Positions 1-5,994 of a stretch of 5,994 nucleotides of DNA are shown in pieces; within the stretch, counting starts at the first letter, position 1, and every line of letters begins with the position of its first letter. The position numbers were made by a program, and so were the translations under genes. Below the pieces are notes generated by a model that was not told the origin of the DNA, ran no database searches, and worked only from the letters and a program-made list of their open reading frames with translations. Source of the stretch: Elusimicrobiota bacterium (GTDB lineage: Bacteria; Elusimicrobiota; Elusimicrobia; UBA1565; UBA9628); NCBI GenBank assembly GCA_016194625.1, contig JACQBB010000021.1, forward strand, positions 1 through 5,994. Reading direction: 5' to 3'.

Positions 1-45
1 TGTTGTCCGAACAAGTCAAATAAGTTTAGGCCTGACCCTCCAACC
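1..45. repeat. AT-richer leader, possible end of a dispersed REP/IS200-like repeat
   Basis: These 45 bases hold about 47% G+C (21 of 45), a sharp break from the downstream genes. Bases 15-38, read as GTCAAAT, AA, GTTTAGGCCTGACCC, resemble from memory a motif (GTCAAAT then GTTGAGACCTGACCC) found at ends of dispersed repeats near REP-associated IS200-type transposases. The similarity is recalled, not searched. A 6-base palindrome AGGCCT sits at 28-33. One frame reads Leu-Ser-Glu-Gln-Val-Lys-stop (3-23), which could be the tail of an upstream gene such as moxR, but six codons prove nothing. No convincing -35/-10 pair and no Shine-Dalgarno sequence before base 46 are visible. It may simply be an ordinary intergenic spacer. 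Confidence 0.3.
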
Positions 46-924
46 ATGCTACCGCAGGAGATTCTGGCGCAGGTCCGGCGCATCGAGATCGTCACGGGGA
101 AGCTCGTGGCGGAGAGCTTCGCCGGGGATTATCAGAGCGTCTTCAAGGGACGCGGCATGGAGTTCGCCGAGGTGCGCGAGTACGCGCCGGGCGACGACCC
201 GCGCGACATCGACCGCAACGTGTCGGCGCGCGCCGGCAAGCCCTTCGTCCGGCGCTACGTCGAGGAGCGCGAGCTCACCGTCGTCGTCGCCGTGGACCTG
301 TCGGGTTCGCAGGACTTCGGCACCGCCCAGCGGCTGAAGCGCGACGCCGCCGTCGAGGTCGGCGCCGTGCTGGCCTTCGCGGCCCTGCAGAACAACGACA
401 AGGTGGGGCTGGCGCTGTTCACCGAGGGCATCGAGCGCTTCGTGCCGCCGCGCAAGGGGCGGCGCCACGCGCTGGCCGTCGTCCGCGAGATCTTGGCTTA
501 CCAGCCCCAGCGCCGCGGCACCGATCTGGGCGCCGCGCTGGAGCGCCTGGCGCGCATGCTCAAGCGCCGCTGCATCCTGGTGGTCGTGTCCGACTTCCGC
601 GACGCCGGCTTCGAGCGCGCGCTGAAGCTGTGCGCGCTCAAGCACGACCTGGTGCCCGTCGTCGTCCAGGACCCGCGCGAGGCCGCCCTGCCCGCGGCGT
701 CCGCCGTCATGGAGGTGGTCGACCCCGAGACCGGCGCGCGCGCCGCGCTGGACCTGCGCTCCGCGGCCGCGACCGTCGCGCGCGAGGAGAGCGCGCGCCG
801 CGCGGAGCTGGAGCGCACCTTCCGCGGCTGCGGCCTGGAGCCCGTGATCGTCTCCACCGACCGCCCGACCATCGACCCCCTGGTCGCCTTCTTCCGGCGC
901 CGCGCGCGGAGGATGCGCCGGTGA
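46..924 (+). CDS. DUF58 domain protein of a MoxR-Bat operon
   Basis: This 292-residue protein has no signal peptide or clear membrane segment, so it is probably a soluble cytoplasmic partner of a MoxR AAA+ ATPase. The DUF58 signature lies at residues 37-62: GMEF, then EVREYAPGDD, then RDIDRNVSAR. A VWA-like fold follows with a complete metal-site (MIDAS-like) set: DLSGS (D84, S86, S88), T159 in RRGTD, and D183 in VSDFRD. The stretch FVPPRKGRRH (132-141) is typical of the family. The usual Trp of the IDW motif is Arg57 here. The length is normal for the short DUF58 class without N-terminal membrane helices. ATG 46 is the only start codon available in this frame within the window, and the residues after it (MLPQEIL, then RRIEI) match the family N-terminus. 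The frame is however open to the left edge and no Shine-Dalgarno precedes it. The stop overlaps the next start by 4 bases. The biochemical role of DUF58 proteins is not established. Confidence 0.93.
   Translation: MLPQEILAQVRRIEIVTGKLVAESFAGDYQSVFKGRGMEFAEVREYAPGDDPRDIDRNVSARAGKPFVRRYVEERELTVVVAVDLSGSQDFGTAQRLKRDAAVEVGAVLAFAALQNNDKVGLALFTEGIERFVPPRKGRRHALAVVREILAYQPQRRGTDLGAALERLARMLKRRCILVVVSDFRDAGFERALKLCALKHDLVPVVVQDPREAALPAASAVMEVVDPETGARAALDLRSAAATVAREESARRAELERTFRGCGLEPVIVSTDRPTIDPLVAFFRRRARRMRR
908..912 (+). promoter_or_regulatory. Shine-Dalgarno site for the BatX-like gene
   Basis: GGAGG lies 8 bases before the GTG at 921, inside the end of the DUF58 gene. It decides the start: the reading frame is open far upstream (to about 630), but only this GTG has a ribosome site and gives an immediate signal peptide. 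Confidence 0.75.
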
Positions 925-1811
925 GCGCGCTCCTGCTGGCCGTCCTGCTCGCCCCGGCCGCGCGCGCCGCGGACGCGCCCACCCCGGCCGTGTCATGGGA
1001 GATCGCCGGCGCCACCGCGGCCTCGGTCGGCTCCGAGACCTATTTCTCGTACAAGCCGACCGTCGCCCCCGGCGCCAAGCTGCTCCCCGACGCGCTCGCC
1101 TCCGCGGCCACCGACTTCGCCGTGGTGAAGGCCGAGGCCAAGCCCGACGGCACCTGGCTGTGGACCGTGCTCCCGCTGGAAGAGGGCAAGCGCCGCTTCA
1201 CCGCGCGCTGGACGCTGGACGGCGCGCCCGTCGCCGCGCCGACCGTGGAGATCCCCGTCGCGACACCGCCCATCCTGGGCGGCGAGGACATCGCCGACAT
1301 CAAGGCTCCGCTGGCGGCGCGCCGCGCGTGGTGGCCGTGGCTGCTCGCCGCCGCGCTGGGCGCGCTCGCCTGGGAGGCGTACCGCCGCTGGAAGGCCGCC
1401 CGCGCCGCGCGGCCCGAGGCCGGCGCGCCCGCCGCGCCGCCGCTCTCGCCCGAGGAGGCGGCCGCGCGCGCGCTGGCCGAACTGGCCGCCGCCGGGCTGT
1501 GGGAGCGCGGCGAGCACGCCGCCTACTACCTGCGCCTGACCGACATACTGCGCGTGTATCTGGAAGCGCGCTGGGGGGAGCCCGCGACCGCCATGACGAG
1601 CGTCGAGGTCGCCCGCCTGGTCAAGAACCGGCTCGACGACATGTCGTCCTCCGCGCGCGTGCGCGAGATGCTGGGCCGCGCCGACCTGGTCAAGTTCGCG
1701 CGCATCAAGCCCGCCGCCGACGAGGGCCCCGCCGACGCCGCCCTCGTCGCCGGGCTGGTGAAGGCGACGACGCCGCGCCCGGCCGCGACGGCCGCGGAGG
1801 GGGCGAAGTGA
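921..1811 (+). CDS. BatX-like membrane protein of the Bat operon
   Basis: This 296-residue protein is of the kind commonly found between DUF58 and BatA genes, sometimes annotated as BatX or as a DUF4381-like or hypothetical protein. Residues 1-16 form a short hydrophobic signal peptide (MSALLLAVLL, cleavage likely after ARA) that lacks the usual basic n-region. Residues 17-120 look like a beta-rich periplasmic domain. The conserved pre-membrane motif DIADIKAPL (123-131) is followed by one transmembrane helix at about 136-152 (WWPWLLAAALGALAW). The cytoplasmic part, from about 175, has the family pattern LAELAAAGLWERGEH, then YYLRLTDILRVYLEARWG (202-219), then DLVKFA (255-260). This layout resembles the C-terminal part of BatD-type proteins. 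The function is unknown; it is probably a membrane partner of the VWA proteins. The GTG start overlaps the DUF58 stop as GTGA, and the gene ends in the same way on BatA, so translation is likely coupled on both sides. Confidence 0.85.
   Translation: MSALLLAVLLAPAARAADAPTPAVSWEIAGATAASVGSETYFSYKPTVAPGAKLLPDALASAATDFAVVKAEAKPDGTWLWTVLPLEEGKRRFTARWTLDGAPVAAPTVEIPVATPPILGGEDIADIKAPLAARRAWWPWLLAAALGALAWEAYRRWKAARAARPEAGAPAAPPLSPEEAAARALAELAAAGLWERGEHAAYYLRLTDILRVYLEARWGEPATAMTSVEVARLVKNRLDDMSSSARVREMLGRADLVKFARIKPAADEGPADAALVAGLVKATTPRPAATAAEGAK
1796..1800 (+). promoter_or_regulatory. Shine-Dalgarno site for batA
   Basis: GGAGG, followed by three more G, lies 7 bases before the GTG at 1808, inside the last codons of the BatX-like gene. 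It supports that GTG as the batA start over any position further upstream in the same open frame. Confidence 0.72.
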
Positions 1812-2794
1812 GGTTCGCGCATCCCTGGGCGCTCGCGCTGGCCCCGCTCGCCTGGGCGCTGGCCGCCGCCGCGCTGTGGCGCGGCCGCGCCGCCGCGCTC
1901 TCGTTCCCGTCCGGCGAGAAGTCCCGCGCCGCCGCCCCCGGCCGCCGCGCGCGCCTGGCCCGCGCCGTCCCCGTCGTCCTGCCCGCCGCCGCGCTGACCC
2001 TGCTCGCGGTCGCGCTCGCGCGCCCGCAGTCGGTGTCGGCCCTGCCCGGCGACGACGGCCGCGGCGTGGACATCGTGCTGGCCATCGACTCGTCGGGCTC
2101 CATGCGCGCGACCGACCTCAAGCCCACCCGCCTGGAGGCCGCCAAGGAGATCGCGAAGGCCTTCGTGAAGGGCCGCGTGTCGGACCGCATCGGCCTGGTC
2201 ACCTTCGGCGGCGCGCCCCTGCTGGCCTGCCCGCCGACGACCGACTACGACGCCCTGCTCGACCGCCTGGACGGCCTGGCGCCCGACATGACGAAGGTGG
2301 ACGGCACCGCGATCGGCGACGGCTTGGTCGCCGCCGCGCGCCGCCTCAAGGACCTGACCGCCAAGAGCAAGGTCGTCGTCCTGCTCACCGACGGCCGCAG
2401 CAACACCGGCGCCGTGGACCCGCTCACCGCGGCGAAGACCCTGGCCGCGCTGGGCGTGAAGGTGTACGCGATCGGCGCCGCCGGCCGCGGTCCCGCCACG
2501 CTCACCATCGACGACCCCCGCCAGGGCCGCGTGCTGGTGCAGATCGACGACGACCTGGACGACGAGCTGCTCGCCAAGATCGCCGACCTGACCGGCGGCA
2601 AGTCGTACCGCGCGCAGAACCGCGGCGAGTTGGAGAAGGTCTTCGCCGACATCGACCGTCTGGAAAAACGGAAGATCGAGCGTCCGCCCGTGGTGGCGAC
2701 CGCCGACCACCACGCCCCGTTCGCGGCCGCGGCCGTCCTGCTCCTGCTGGCCGAGTCCGCGCTCGCCGCGACGGCCCTGCTGAGGTGGCCCTGA
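1808..2794 (+). CDS. batA: BatA, membrane-anchored VWA domain protein
   Basis: This 328-residue protein has the standard BatA length and layout. Hydrophobic segments lie at about 6-23 and 52-71, and a C-terminal transmembrane helix at about 303-325. They hold a VWA domain (about 87-285) at the membrane, usually placed on the periplasmic side. The MIDAS metal site is complete: DSSGSM (D94, S96, S98), T167 in DGTAIG, and D195 in LLTDG. The segment TLTIDDPRQGR and the tail DDELLAKIADLTGG, then RLEKRKIE, are characteristic of BatA. The loop ACPPTTDY (140-147) carries a Cys-Pro also seen in the downstream BatB. GTG 1808 is chosen because it follows a good Shine-Dalgarno and gives the typical N-terminus (MRFAHPWAL); the frame is open further upstream only through GC-rich codon bias. 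By family knowledge BatA belongs to the aerotolerance system and is thought to form a complex with BatB and the other Bat proteins; its client is unknown. The stop TGA shares one base with the next ATG. Confidence 0.95.
   Translation: MRFAHPWALALAPLAWALAAAALWRGRAAALSFPSGEKSRAAAPGRRARLARAVPVVLPAAALTLLAVALARPQSVSALPGDDGRGVDIVLAIDSSGSMRATDLKPTRLEAAKEIAKAFVKGRVSDRIGLVTFGGAPLLACPPTTDYDALLDRLDGLAPDMTKVDGTAIGDGLVAAARRLKDLTAKSKVVVLLTDGRSNTGAVDPLTAAKTLAALGVKVYAIGAAGRGPATLTIDDPRQGRVLVQIDDDLDDELLAKIADLTGGKSYRAQNRGELEKVFADIDRLEKRKIERPPVVATADHHAPFAAAAVLLLLAESALAATALLRWP
2782..2787 (+). promoter_or_regulatory. Shine-Dalgarno site for batB-batC
   Basis: GAGGTG, a six-base match to the anti-Shine-Dalgarno complement, lies 6 bases before ATG 2794. 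A GTG in the same frame at 2785 sits inside this site, so ATG 2794 is the better start. Confidence 0.7.
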
Positions 2795-4413
2795 TGTTCG
2801 GCGCCCCGCTGTGGCTGGCGCTCGCGGTCCCCGGCCTGGCGGCCGCGTGGGGCCTGCTCGCCTGGGGCGCCGCGCGCCGCCGCCGCGTCGCCGCCGCGCT
2901 CGGCCGCGAGGCCGTGCTGGCCCGCGTCGCCGAGGACGCCGCCGTCGCCCGCCGCCGCGCCGCGGTCCTGCGCCTGGGCGCGCTGGCCTTCGCCTTCCTC
3001 GCGCTCGCCGGCCCGCGCTGGGGCGTGGACCTGGTGGAGACGCGCGGCTCCGCGCGCCAGGTCGTCGTCGCGGTGGACGTGTCGCTGTCCATGCGCGCCG
3101 CCGACGCCAAGCCGAGCCGCCTGGAGCGCGCGAAGTCCTCGCTGTCGCTGCTCCTCGATCAACTGCGCGGCGACCGCGTCGGCGTCGTCGCCTTCGCGGG
3201 CGACGCGCAGGTCGTCTGCCCGCTCACCGCCGACGTGGACGCCGCCAAGGACCTGCTCAACGCCCTCGACGTCGGCGCCGTCCCCGTCCCCGGCACCGCG
3301 ATCGGCGCCGCGATCCGCGTCGCGGCGGCTCAGCTCGGCCGCTACCCCGGCGCGAAGACCGTCGTCCTGCTCACCGACGGCGAGGACCACGGCACCGACC
3401 CCGTCGCCGCCGCGCGCGAGGCCGCGGCCTCGGGCGTGCGCCTGTACGCGGTCGGCATCGGCACCCCGGAGGGCGAGCCGATCCCGCTGGAGGGCGGCGG
3501 CTACAAGAAGGACAAACGCGGCGGCACCGTGGTCAGCCGCCTGGGCGAGCGGACGCTGGCCGACGCCGCGGCCGCGACCGGCGGCGCCTACTACCGCTCG
3601 GGCACGACGACGCGCTGGCGCGACCGCTACGCCTGGCCGCTCGGCCTGGCGTTCTTGCTACTCTTGCTGGAGATGGCCCTGCCCCTGCTGCCGCTCCCGC
3701 GCCCCGCCGCGAAGGCCGCGCTCGCCCTCGCGCTGGCCGCGCTGGCCGCCGCGCCCGCGCGCGCGCTGGGCGACGGCCTGCTGCGCGACGGCAACCGCAA
3801 GTACGGCCAGGAGAAGTACGACGAGGCGCTCGAGCTGTACGGCCAGGCCGCGGCCCGCCGTCCGAACGACCCGCGCCCGGCGTTCAACGCCGGCGACGCG
3901 CTGTACCGTCTGGACCGGGCCTCGGACGCCGCCGGCGCGTTCGCGTCCGTCGCCGGCCGGCGCGGCGCGCCCGCGCCGCTGCGCGCCGCCTCGCTGTACA
4001 ACCTGGGCAACGCGCTGTACCAGAACGGCGACTACGCGGGCGCCGCGGACGCCTACCGCAAGGCGCTCGCCTTGGACCCGTCCGACGCCGACGCGCGCAA
4101 GAACCTGGTCGTCGCGCTGAACCGCCGCGACAAGAAGAGCCCGCCGCCTCGCAAGAACGAGAAGAACAAGACGCCCGATCCGAACAAGCCGCCGCCGGAC
4201 CCGAAGAACGACCAGGCCAAGAACTCGGGAGACTCGGGCAAGGGCGGGGGACCGACGCGCTCGCGGCCGCAGGACGCGATGACGCGCGAGGACGCCGAGC
4301 GCGTGATGCGCGCCGTCGCCGAGCGCGAGAAGGCCACGCGCAAGGCCGCCGCGCCGCAGTCGGCGTACGGCCAGCGCGCGCGGTCCCGCCCGCCGACCGA
4401 GGAGGACTGGTGA
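2794..4413 (+). CDS. batB: BatB-BatC fusion: VWA domain plus TPR repeats
   Basis: This 539-residue protein joins two genes that are often separate. The BatB part (1 to about 302) has membrane segments at about 5-25 and 57-73, then a VWA domain (about 88-270) with a full MIDAS: DVSLS (D95, S97, S99), T168 in PGTAIG, and D195 in LLTDGEDHG. A helix follows at about 281-300 (WPLGLAFLLLLLEMALPLLP). Next is a second hydrophobic stretch (305-325) ending in APARALG, which looks like the signal peptide of a once separate BatC. The BatC part has TPR-like repeats at about 328-361, 362-392 (weaker) and 396-434 (NLGNALYQNGDYAGAADAYR). A charged Lys/Asn/Pro linker (about 445-486) and the BatC-type end (MTREDAERVM, then EEDW) complete it. 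No stop or frame change separates the parts. BatB alone is usually about 320-350 residues. The TPRs should bind protein partners, most likely in the periplasm if a fourth membrane pass or cleavage occurs. The gene overlaps batA by 1 base and batD by 4. Confidence 0.93.
   Translation: MFGAPLWLALAVPGLAAAWGLLAWGAARRRRVAAALGREAVLARVAEDAAVARRRAAVLRLGALAFAFLALAGPRWGVDLVETRGSARQVVVAVDVSLSMRAADAKPSRLERAKSSLSLLLDQLRGDRVGVVAFAGDAQVVCPLTADVDAAKDLLNALDVGAVPVPGTAIGAAIRVAAAQLGRYPGAKTVVLLTDGEDHGTDPVAAAREAAASGVRLYAVGIGTPEGEPIPLEGGGYKKDKRGGTVVSRLGERTLADAAAATGGAYYRSGTTTRWRDRYAWPLGLAFLLLLLEMALPLLPLPRPAAKAALALALAALAAAPARALGDGLLRDGNRKYGQEKYDEALELYGQAAARRPNDPRPAFNAGDALYRLDRASDAAGAFASVAGRRGAPAPLRAASLYNLGNALYQNGDYAGAADAYRKALALDPSDADARKNLVVALNRRDKKSPPPRKNEKNKTPDPNKPPPDPKNDQAKNSGDSGKGGGPTRSRPQDAMTREDAERVMRAVAEREKATRKAAAPQSAYGQRARSRPPTEEDW
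4400..4405 (+). promoter_or_regulatory. Shine-Dalgarno site for batD
   Basis: AGGAGG, the core consensus, lies 4 bases before GTG 4410, inside the codons for the final Glu-Glu-Asp-Trp of the BatB-BatC protein. The spacing is slightly short but workable. Confidence 0.72.
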
Positions 4414-5994
4414 GGCTCGCGCTCGCCGCCGCCCTCCTGCTGACGGCCGCCGCCGCGCGCGCCGCGGTCTCGCTGACCGCCGCGGTCAGCCGGACGCAGG
4501 TCGCGATGGAGGACCAGTTCCTACTCACGGTCACCGTGACCGGCGACTCGGCGTCCCTGCCCCAGCCGAAGCTGCCGCCGATGGACGCGTTCAGCGTGTT
4601 CGACTCCGGCCGCAGCCAGAGCCTGAGCTTCGTCAACGGCAAGATGAGCTCGAGCGTGGTCTACACCTTCGCGCTGACGCCGCGCTCGCCCGGCCAGCAC
4701 AAGATCCCGGCGATCGCCGCCGACGGCGCCGCGCCGACCGAGCCGATCGAGGTCGAGGTCCTGCCCGCCGGCTCCGCCGCCAACGGCCCCGGCGGCCCGA
4801 TGCCCGGGGCGCCCGGCGCGCCCGCGCCGAAGGGGGGGCCGGGCGCGGCGGCGCGCCGCCGCCGCGGCGACGTGTTCGTGACCGCGACGGTGGACAAGGC
4901 GCGCGTCTCCGTCAACGAGCAGGTCACGCTCAGCGTCCGCTTCTACAGCGCCGTCCAGCTGCTCGGCGACCTGCGCTACGACGCCCCCTCGATGACGGGC
5001 TTCCTGTCCGAGGACCTGCCGCCGGTGCGCAACGGCATGACGACGCTCGACGGGCGCCCCTACCAGTTCTCCGAGATCAAGGTCGCGCTGTTCCCGGTCT
5101 CGCCCGGCAAGCTGACGATCGGGCCCGCGATGATCCACTGCCAGCTCGCGCGCATGGGCGGCGCGGGCGTGGACGACTTCTTCGACCGCTTCTTCCAGAT
5201 GGCCGCGCCGCAGCCGGTGACCGTGAACACCGACCCCGTCGTCGTCTCGGTGGACCCCCTGCCCGACGGCAAGCCCGAGGACTTCAGCGGCGTGGTCGGC
5301 GCGCTGACGGCGAAGGTCTCCGCCGACCGCGCCGCGGTGAAGGCGGGGGAGGCCGTCACGCTGACGGCCGTCGTGTCGGGGACCGGCAACCTCAAGACGA
5401 TCCCGGACCCGCGCAAACCCGACCTGCCCGCGCTGCGCTTCTTCGAGACCGAGGGCACGGCCGCCGTCGACAAGAAGGACGACCGCGTCGGCGGGACCAA
5501 GACCTTCCGCATGGTCGCGGTCCCGCGCGTGTCGGGCACGGTGCGCGTGCCGCCGTTCTCGTTCTCCTACTTCGACCCCGCGTCGCGGTCCTACAAGCGC
5601 GCGTCCACGGCCGAGGTCGTCCTGAACGTCGCGCCCGGCGCGCCGGGCGCGGCCGGACCCGCGCCGACCGCGCCGAGCGCCCCCGGCCTCACCCCGATCG
5701 CCGACGACGTCCGCTACCTGAAGACCGCGCCCGCGCGCTCGCCGCTGTCGGCGGCGCTGGCCGCGGCGGCCGACCTCGGTCCGTTCCACGCGCTCCCGTT
5801 CGCGGCGCTGGCCGCGGCGTCCGCGCTCGCCTGGCGCCGCCGCGCCGCCGACGCCGACCCGCGCGGCCGCCGCTTCCGCGAGGCGCTCGCGCGCGCGACC
5901 GTCCGCTTGGCCGAGGCCGCCGCGCTGCCGGCCGCCGAGGCCGCGCGCGCCGCCGCGCTGATCGACGAGGCGCTGGCCGGCTTCGTCGCCGACA
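4410..5994 (+). CDS. batD: BatD, oxygen-tolerance family protein (3' end outside window)
   Basis: The frame runs from GTG 4410 to the right edge without a stop, giving 528 residues; the C-terminus is missing. A signal peptide (MRLALAAALLLTAAAARA) ends near residue 18, after which comes the mature start AVSLTAAVSRTQV. Repeated Ig-like beta domains typical of BatD follow at about 20-120, 154-283 and 295-407. Recognisable family segments are DVFVTATVDKARVSVNEQVT (154-173), the Phe-rich DDFFDRFFQ (255-263), GTGNLKTIPDP (325-335) and PPFSFSYFDP (381-390). A Gly/Pro-rich linker lies at 126-153 and an Ala/Pro linker at 408-427. A transmembrane helix is likely at about 458-475 (HALPFAALAAASALAW), stopped by Arg-Arg-Arg. 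The Ala-rich helical part after it would be cytoplasmic. BatD is therefore a mainly periplasmic, membrane-anchored protein thought to act with BatA and BatB. The GTG start overlaps the previous stop as GTGA, and a perfect AGGAGG supports it. Confidence 0.93.
   Translation, partial: MRLALAAALLLTAAAARAAVSLTAAVSRTQVAMEDQFLLTVTVTGDSASLPQPKLPPMDAFSVFDSGRSQSLSFVNGKMSSSVVYTFALTPRSPGQHKIPAIAADGAAPTEPIEVEVLPAGSAANGPGGPMPGAPGAPAPKGGPGAAARRRRGDVFVTATVDKARVSVNEQVTLSVRFYSAVQLLGDLRYDAPSMTGFLSEDLPPVRNGMTTLDGRPYQFSEIKVALFPVSPGKLTIGPAMIHCQLARMGGAGVDDFFDRFFQMAAPQPVTVNTDPVVVSVDPLPDGKPEDFSGVVGALTAKVSADRAAVKAGEAVTLTAVVSGTGNLKTIPDPRKPDLPALRFFETEGTAAVDKKDDRVGGTKTFRMVAVPRVSGTVRVPPFSFSYFDPASRSYKRASTAEVVLNVAPGAPGAAGPAPTAPSAPGLTPIADDVRYLKTAPARSPLSAALAAAADLGPFHALPFAALAAASALAWRRRAADADPRGRRFREALARATVRLAEAAALPAAEAARAAALIDEALAGFVAD

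Noticed and set aside
3..31. Possible sigma-70 promoter in the leader (TTGTCC at 3-8)
   Set aside because: No acceptable -10 hexamer lies 16-18 bases downstream; the AAATAA at 18-23 is far too close.
630..920. Upstream extension of the BatX-like gene to an ATG at 630
   Set aside because: The extra residues are Arg/Pro/Gly-rich shadow translation of the DUF58 gene. The GTG at 921 has a Shine-Dalgarno and gives a signal peptide at once.
995..1807. Upstream extension of batA to an ATG at 995
   Set aside because: The added sequence is an Arg-rich shadow of the BatX-like gene; the typical BatA N-terminus begins at GTG 1808.
1526..2713. Long open frame on the minus strand opposite batA (395 codons)
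   Set aside because: Its product is Arg/Gly/Ala/Gln-rich with no domain. It follows from the C/G-ending codons of the real + strand genes, which rarely give stops on the other strand.
1876..2793. Upstream extension of batB-batC to an ATG at 1876
   Set aside because: The added sequence is an Arg/Pro-rich shadow of batA, and ATG 2794 has a well placed GAGGTG site.
2794..3640. BatB as a possible degenerate or recent duplicate of BatA
   Set aside because: Both VWA domains have complete metal sites and each matches its own subfamily; they are the usual ancient BatA-BatB paralogues.
4790..4868. GC-rich stretch in batD as a possible terminator or hairpin
   Set aside because: It lies inside an open coding frame, has no T-run, and its complementarity is what low-complexity G/C sequence gives by chance.
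4521..5789. Long open frame on the minus strand opposite batD (422 codons)
   Set aside because: The + strand frame encodes a clear BatD with signal peptide and family motifs; the minus frame is low-complexity Arg/His/Gly sequence without recognisable features.

Overview
The window is a very GC-rich stretch, by eye well above 70% G+C, with codons ending almost always in C or G. It is read entirely on the + strand. It carries most of a Bat (Bacteroides aerotolerance-type) operon, the gene cluster that normally follows a MoxR AAA+ ATPase gene. The gene order, signal peptides and membrane-anchored von Willebrand A (VWA) domains point to a diderm (Gram-negative type) bacterium with a high-GC genome. 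The sequence does not fix the phylum. Elusimicrobiota, Planctomycetota, Myxococcota-like groups and similar lineages would all fit.

Layout: bases 1-45 are a short leader of about 47% G+C, unlike the rest, with no Shine-Dalgarno sequence and a possible end of a dispersed repeat. Then come five genes without gaps: a DUF58 protein (46-924), a BatX-like single-span membrane protein (921-1811), BatA with a VWA domain (1808-2794), a fused BatB-BatC protein with VWA plus TPR repeats (2794-4413), and BatD (4410 to the right edge, incomplete). No intergenic stretch exceeds 45 bases, and no RNA gene, CRISPR array, terminator or complete insertion sequence is visible.

The four junctions overlap by 4, 4, 1 and 4 bases. 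Three of them use the same GTGA arrangement, with a GTG start inside the TGA stop of the previous gene. Each internal start has a good Shine-Dalgarno sequence inside the preceding gene. This indicates one transcript with translational coupling and a fixed stoichiometry.

Working model, from family knowledge and inference: a MoxR ATPase encoded outside the window would act with the cytoplasmic DUF58 protein. BatA and BatB would present metal-binding VWA domains next to the membrane. The TPR part of the fused BatB-BatC and the Ig-like repeats of BatD would provide protein-binding surfaces in the periplasm, and BatX would be an extra membrane partner. The biochemical task of Bat systems is not settled; proposals include envelope stress tolerance and chaperone-like maturation of exported proteins. 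The most distinctive points here are the BatB-BatC fusion with a vestigial BatC signal peptide, a Trp-to-Arg change in the DUF58 signature, and the foreign-looking leader.
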